Notes under the pieces: model-generated
Database searches by the model: none
Seen by the model: the letters and a program-made list of their open reading frames with translations, nothing else
Told to the model about the DNA's origin: nothing
Translations under genes and position numbers: made by a program
Assembly (NCBI RefSeq): GCF_007994075.1
Contig: NZ_VIWU01000001.1
Span: forward strand, 7,750,001 to 7,814,000
Direction of reading: 5' to 3'
Source: Pseudonocardia hierapolitana
Lineage (GTDB): Bacteria > Actinomycetota > Actinomycetes > Mycobacteriales > Pseudonocardiaceae
DNA length: 64,000 bases
In this document: piece by piece, positions 61,303 to 64,000 of the stretch
Layout of the letters: each line of letters begins with the position of its first letter
Position numbering within the stretch: position 1 is the first letter of the stretch

Positions 61303-62267
61303 GCCGCCACCCCCTCGAGCGTGGTCAGCTGCAGGAACACCTCGTCGAGGGTCGGGCGGCGCACCATGAGGTCCTCCGCGTCGATCCCTTCCCGTTGCAG
61401 CCCGTGCACCACCGCGGTGAGCGCCTCCATGCGGTCGCTCACCGGGGCCGTCACCCGGCGCGTCGCGGGCTCGGCCTCCGCGGCGACGCCGGCCACCCGC
61501 TGCACGAGCGCCACGGCGCGCGGCAGGTCGGCGGAGTGCCGGACGACGAGGTCGATCCGGTCGCCGCCGATCCGCGACCGCAGCTCGTCCGGCGTGCCCT
61601 CGGCGATCACGCGGCCACCCCCGCCCTCGGGTGCGGCGAGCACCGAGATCCGATCGGCCAGCTGGTCGGCCTCGTCCAGGTACTGCGTGGTGAGCAGCAC
61701 CGTGGTGCCACCGGCGACGAGTGCGCGCACCGCGTCCCACACCTCGGCACGGCTACGCGGGTCCAGCCCCGTGGTGGGCTCGTCGAGGAACAGCACCGCG
61801 GGCGCGAGGATCATGCTCACGGCGAGGTCGAGGCGCCTGCGCATCCCACCGGAGTAGGCGCCGACGGGCCGGCGGCCGGTGTCGGCGAGGCCGAACCGCA
61901 CGAGCAGCTCGTCGGCCCGCCGGTGCGCGTCGGCCCGCGACAGGTGGAACAGCCTGCCGAACATCACGAGGTTGCGGCGGCCGTCGAGGATCTCGTCGAC
62001 CGCGGGGTACTGGCCGACGAGGCCGATCCGCCTGCGCACGTCCGCGGCCTTGGTGGTCACGTCCAAGCCGTCGATGGTGGCGCGCCCGCCGTCGGCGCGC
62101 AGCAGGGTGGCGAGGATGCGGACGGCCGTGGTCTTGCCCGCCCCGTTCGGTCCGAGCAGTCCGTGCACCGTTCCTGCCGGCACGGACAGGTCGAACCCGT
62201 CGAGCGCGTGCCTGTCGGATCCCGGGTAGCGCTTGCTGAGCGCCTCGGCGCTCACAGCGGCAACCAT
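61299..62267 (-). CDS. ABC exporter ATP-binding protein (DrrA-type)
   Basis: 322 aa from ATG 62267, GGGAGGGAC just upstream. Walker A GPNGAGKTT, signature YSGGMRRRLDLA, Walker B VLFLDEPTTGLDP, and a C-terminal DrrA-type tail (RRPTLDEVFLQLTTLEG). It powers the DrrB-type permease to which it is coupled. Between it and the PadR gene lies a 96-bp gap with two copies of a CAAGTTTG operator, so drug-responsive PadR control is likely. Confidence 0.93.
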   Translation of the reverse strand: MVAAVSAEALSKRYPGSDRHALDGFDLSVPAGTVHGLLGPNGAGKTTAVRILATLLRADGGRATIDGLDVTTKAADVRRRIGLVGQYPAVDEILDGRRNLVMFGRLFHLSRADAHRRADELLVRFGLADTGRRPVGAYSGGMRRRLDLAVSMILAPAVLFLDEPTTGLDPRSRAEVWDAVRALVAGGTTVLLTTQYLDEADQLADRISVLAAPEGGGGRVIAEGTPDELRSRIGGDRIDLVVRHSADLPRAVALVQRVAGVAAEAEPATRRVTAPVSDRMEALTAVVHGLQREGIDAEDLMVRRPTLDEVFLQLTTLEGVAA

Positions 62268-62281
62268 GTCCCTCCCGATAC

Positions 62282-62341
62282 TCAAGTTTGAACCCCCGGT
62301 CGTCGAGGATGCCCGACGAGGGAGGGGGTATGCAAACTTGA
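62282..62341. promoter_or_regulatory. PadR-type operator pair upstream of the exporter operon
   Basis: TCAAGTTTG (62282-62290) and its exact complement CAAACTTGA (62333-62341) flank 42 bp in the padR-drrA gap. Each copy is itself nearly palindromic (TCAA..TTGA). They are the only AT-rich motifs there. Two PadR dimers could bind and loop or block the drrA promoter. Confidence 0.65.
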
Positions 62342-62363
62342 ATCGCCCGGAACCGGGCGGGCG

Positions 62364-62966
62364 TTACACGTCCCGTGGCGGATACGGCGGGAACTTCAGG
62401 GCCTCCCAGCTGCCCGGCTTGCCCGGCGACCGGGGCTCGCCCGCCATCGGGTACGCGCCGCCCTCCAGCCGCTCGATGAGGCCGCGCGTCCACTCGGCGC
62501 CGCCCGCGGCCTGGTGCTCCCACAACCCGAAGAGCTCGCGGACGTGCGGTGGCTCCACCAGTGCGTCGACCTGGGCACGCGCCTTGTCTCGCTGCGCCTC
62601 GAGCGCGTCGAGCCGCTGCTTCAGCAGCGCGATCGCCTCCTCGCGGGGCAGCGAGGGCAGCATCGCGAGCGCCGCGCCGAGGAAGTCGGGGCGGGGCTGC
62701 GGGCGGCGCAGCGCGTCGCGCAGCAGCTTCACGTACTCGGCCTCACCGCGCTCGGTGATCTCGTACTCGGTGCGCCCCGCGACGTCGTTGTGATCGAGCA
62801 GGAGCCCGCGCTCGGTGAGCGTGTGCAGCGCGTGGTAGATCGAGCCCCACTTCACGTTGGCCCACTCGTCGGCGCCCCACGCCAGCAGGTCGTTGCCGAT
62901 CCGGTAGCCGTGGGCGCGCCCGTACCCGCGAACGACCCCCAGGACCAGCAATCGCGTCGCCGTCAT
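62364..62966 (-). CDS. PadR-family transcriptional regulator
   Basis: 200 aa from ATG 62966. PadR winged helix: LLVLGVVRGYGRAHGYRIGNDL, KWGSIYHALHTLTERGLL, RTEYEITERGEAEYVKLLRDAL. The C-terminal helical part (Vir_act_alpha_C-like) carries EEAIALLKQRLDALEAQRDKARAQV. PadR regulators often sit before DrrAB-type pumps and release DNA on binding the exported drug (LmrR model). TAGGCT lies 8 nt before the ATG. Confidence 0.9.
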   Translation of the reverse strand: MTATRLLVLGVVRGYGRAHGYRIGNDLLAWGADEWANVKWGSIYHALHTLTERGLLLDHNDVAGRTEYEITERGEAEYVKLLRDALRRPQPRPDFLGAALAMLPSLPREEAIALLKQRLDALEAQRDKARAQVDALVEPPHVRELFGLWEHQAAGGAEWTRGLIERLEGGAYPMAGEPRSPGKPGSWEALKFPPYPPRDV

Positions 62967-62974
62967 CGACGCGA

Positions 62975-62980
62975 AGCCTA
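62975..62980 (-). promoter_or_regulatory. Putative -10 box of the PadR gene
   Basis: TAGGCT on the minus strand, 8 nt before the ATG at 62966, with no ribosome site: a likely leaderless start. Confidence 0.35.
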
Positions 62981-63088
62981 AGGCACCCGATCGGTTGTAC
63001 CGCGCGACGTCACGGGCAACGTGTCCTCCCACTGCGCGTCTGACCAGGTGGAGCGGCGCGGGGAGCGCCGCCGAGAATGGGGGACCAC

Positions 63089-63727
63089 ATGATCCGGACC
63101 GGGATCGGGGCACCGCGTGCCCTCGCACCTGTGCTGGTCGTCGCTGTGCTGGTCGCTGTGCTGATCGGTGTGACGGCGTGCGCGGGAGCCCAGCCCACAC
63201 CGACGCCCGCCGTGCCGCCACCGCCCGCGAGCACCGCGCCCACGGCGACTCCGGCGCCCGCGGGGACGCGCGCGATCAAGCCCGCCGAGCAGACGGACGA
63301 CGCCGCCCTGACCCGCTGCACCACCGGGGAACTCTCGGTTTCACTCGGGGACGGTGGGGCCGCGGCCGGTTCGGTGTACCGACCGCTGATCTTCACCAAC
63401 ACCGGGTCGCACACGTGCGAGCTGCGCGGTTTCCCCGGCGTCTCCTATATCGCGGGCGAGGACGGCCACCAGGTCGGGCCCGCCGCGGCCATGTCGGGGG
63501 AGCGCGGCGGCCAGGTGCCCATCCCCCCGGGCGGCACGGTGCGGGCGCAGCTCCAGCTCGTCAACGTGCAGAACTTCGATCCCGCCGACTGCCACCCCGT
63601 GCCGGTCGGCGGCCTGCGCGTCTACCCGCCGGGCGACACGGCGTCCCTCTTCGTGCAGATGGACGGGACGGGGTGCAGCACGGCGCCCCCGGGCAACCAG
63701 CTGTCGATCGGGACGATCACGCCCTGA
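63089..63727 (+). CDS. DUF4232 lipoprotein
   Basis: 212 aa from ATG 63089 (GGGGGA upstream); ATG 63077 is an alternative. Signal segment ALAPVLVVAVLVAVLIGVTAC ends in a lipobox. A Pro/Thr-rich spacer of about 40 aa follows, then the DUF4232 domain (RCTTGELSVSLGDGG, PLIFTNTGSHTCELRGFPGVSYI, CHPVPVGGLRVYPPG) with four Cys likely in two disulfides. It is a surface protein common in actinobacteria and of unknown function. It overlaps the convergent LLM oxidoreductase gene by 11 bp. Confidence 0.9.
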   Translation: MIRTGIGAPRALAPVLVVAVLVAVLIGVTACAGAQPTPTPAVPPPPASTAPTATPAPAGTRAIKPAEQTDDAALTRCTTGELSVSLGDGGAAAGSVYRPLIFTNTGSHTCELRGFPGVSYIAGEDGHQVGPAAAMSGERGGQVPIPPGGTVRAQLQLVNVQNFDPADCHPVPVGGLRVYPPGDTASLFVQMDGTGCSTAPPGNQLSIGTITP

Positions 63728-64000
63728 GGGAGCGCGCGAGCTCACCGAAGAACTCGATCGTGCGTTCCTGCTCCGCAGGCGGACCCAAGGGGCAGACCTG
63801 CAACTCCGTGGCGCCGGCGTCGGCGAACCGCCGCACGGCCTTCTCCAGCTCCGCCTCGTTCCCCGCGAGGATCGTGTCCTCGGGGCCGGCGAGGCCCGCC
63901 TGGTCGAGCGAGCGGCGATAGCTCGGCAGGTCGCCCGCCATGCCGAAGCCCTGCGCGACGTGCGCTCGTGCGGCGTCCGGGTCGTCGGTGAGCGTGGCGA
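63717..64000 (-). CDS. F420-dependent LLM-class oxidoreductase, C-terminal fragment
   Basis: Only the last ~94 codons are present; the 5' end lies beyond base 64000. It reads TDDPDAARAHVAQGFGMAGDLPSYRRSLDQAGL, then GNEAELEKAVRRFADAGATELQVCPLG and EFFGELARSLRA. The pattern matches the C-terminal end of luciferase-like monooxygenases that use F420. The substrate is unknown. With Fgd and the Ddn-like protein it is the third F420-linked gene in the window. Confidence 0.8.
   Translation of the reverse strand, partial: ATLTDDPDAARAHVAQGFGMAGDLPSYRRSLDQAGLAGPEDTILAGNEAELEKAVRRFADAGATELQVCPLGPPAEQERTIEFFGELARSLRA

Overview
The window is very GC-rich chromosomal DNA from an actinobacterium. The F420 enzymes, the GarA/GcvH/MerR block, the Ras-like GTPase 'conservon', the many GntR regulators and the frequent GTG/TTG starts all fit Pseudonocardiales. 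Pseudonocardia is my best genus-level guess (inference, not proven here). I see no tRNA, rRNA, CRISPR array, transposase or prophage gene. Genes are packed tightly and most operon partners overlap by 4 bp (GTGA or ATGA).

Layout. 1-3.6 kb: end of an amino-acid permease, a choline/ethanolamine kinase-like protein, and a divergent dimethylglycine/sarcosine-dehydrogenase-like flavoenzyme; the last two share one palindromic operator. 3.8-6.6 kb: a conservon (histidine kinase, DUF742, Ras-like GTPase) with no roadblock gene. 6.6-12.8 kb: recQ; a GntR-deoC pair behind a tandem GTCTAGAC operator; a tetracycline-type ribosomal protection protein with an overlapping leader ORF; another GntR regulator. 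12.9-18.0 kb: a complete NitT/TauT-type ABC importer operon with its FCD-type regulator and a fumarylacetoacetate-hydrolase-family enzyme. 18.1-21.8 kb: a heterodimeric ABC exporter. 21.9-29.4 kb: F420-dependent glucose-6-phosphate dehydrogenase; a small stress-type operon (ChaB/Rho_N, DUF4235); a BTAD regulator with two MEDS switch proteins; a TPP enzyme with an OsmC protein.

29.4-40 kb: a core block pgsA-type gene, gcvH, garA, bifunctional nuclease, MerR, and further on gcvP behind a tandem glycine riboswitch. The garA-nuclease interval, where other actinobacteria carry the first MerR gene (ftsR/Rv1828), holds a 168-bp long palindrome and a small ORF instead. A LuxR regulator, an alpha/beta-hydrolase-fold protein lacking its catalytic Ser and His, and a flavoprotein are inserted before gcvP. 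40.1-41.4 kb: a lone DUF4037 nucleotidyltransferase-like gene flanked on both sides by the same paired dyad. 41.4-48.6 kb: two CNNM/CBS membrane proteins, coaA, MarR, DUF427, a SIMPL lipoprotein and a lactate-monooxygenase-type enzyme. 48.7-54.0 kb: a membrane Ser/Thr kinase with reversed topology coupled to a membrane acyltransferase-like protein, then a RibD-like/YCII/ECF42 sigma operon. 54.0-60.0 kb: a SWIM protein with a SNF2 helicase, and a UvrA-like ATPase. 60.0-64.0 kb: a PadR-controlled DrrAB-type exporter with a Ddn-like F420 reductase, a DUF4232 lipoprotein and the end of an F420 LLM oxidoreductase.

Themes: (i) three F420-linked enzymes, with Fgd supplying F420H2; (ii) glycine and one-carbon metabolism (GcvH, GcvP, GcvT-fused flavoenzyme, glycine riboswitch, GarA); (iii) several drug or stress defence units (ribosomal protection protein, two exporters, UvrA-like, RecQ, SNF2); (iv) strong perfect hairpins between most convergent gene pairs; (v) -10-like TANNNT boxes only 6-8 nt from several starts, implying leaderless mRNAs.
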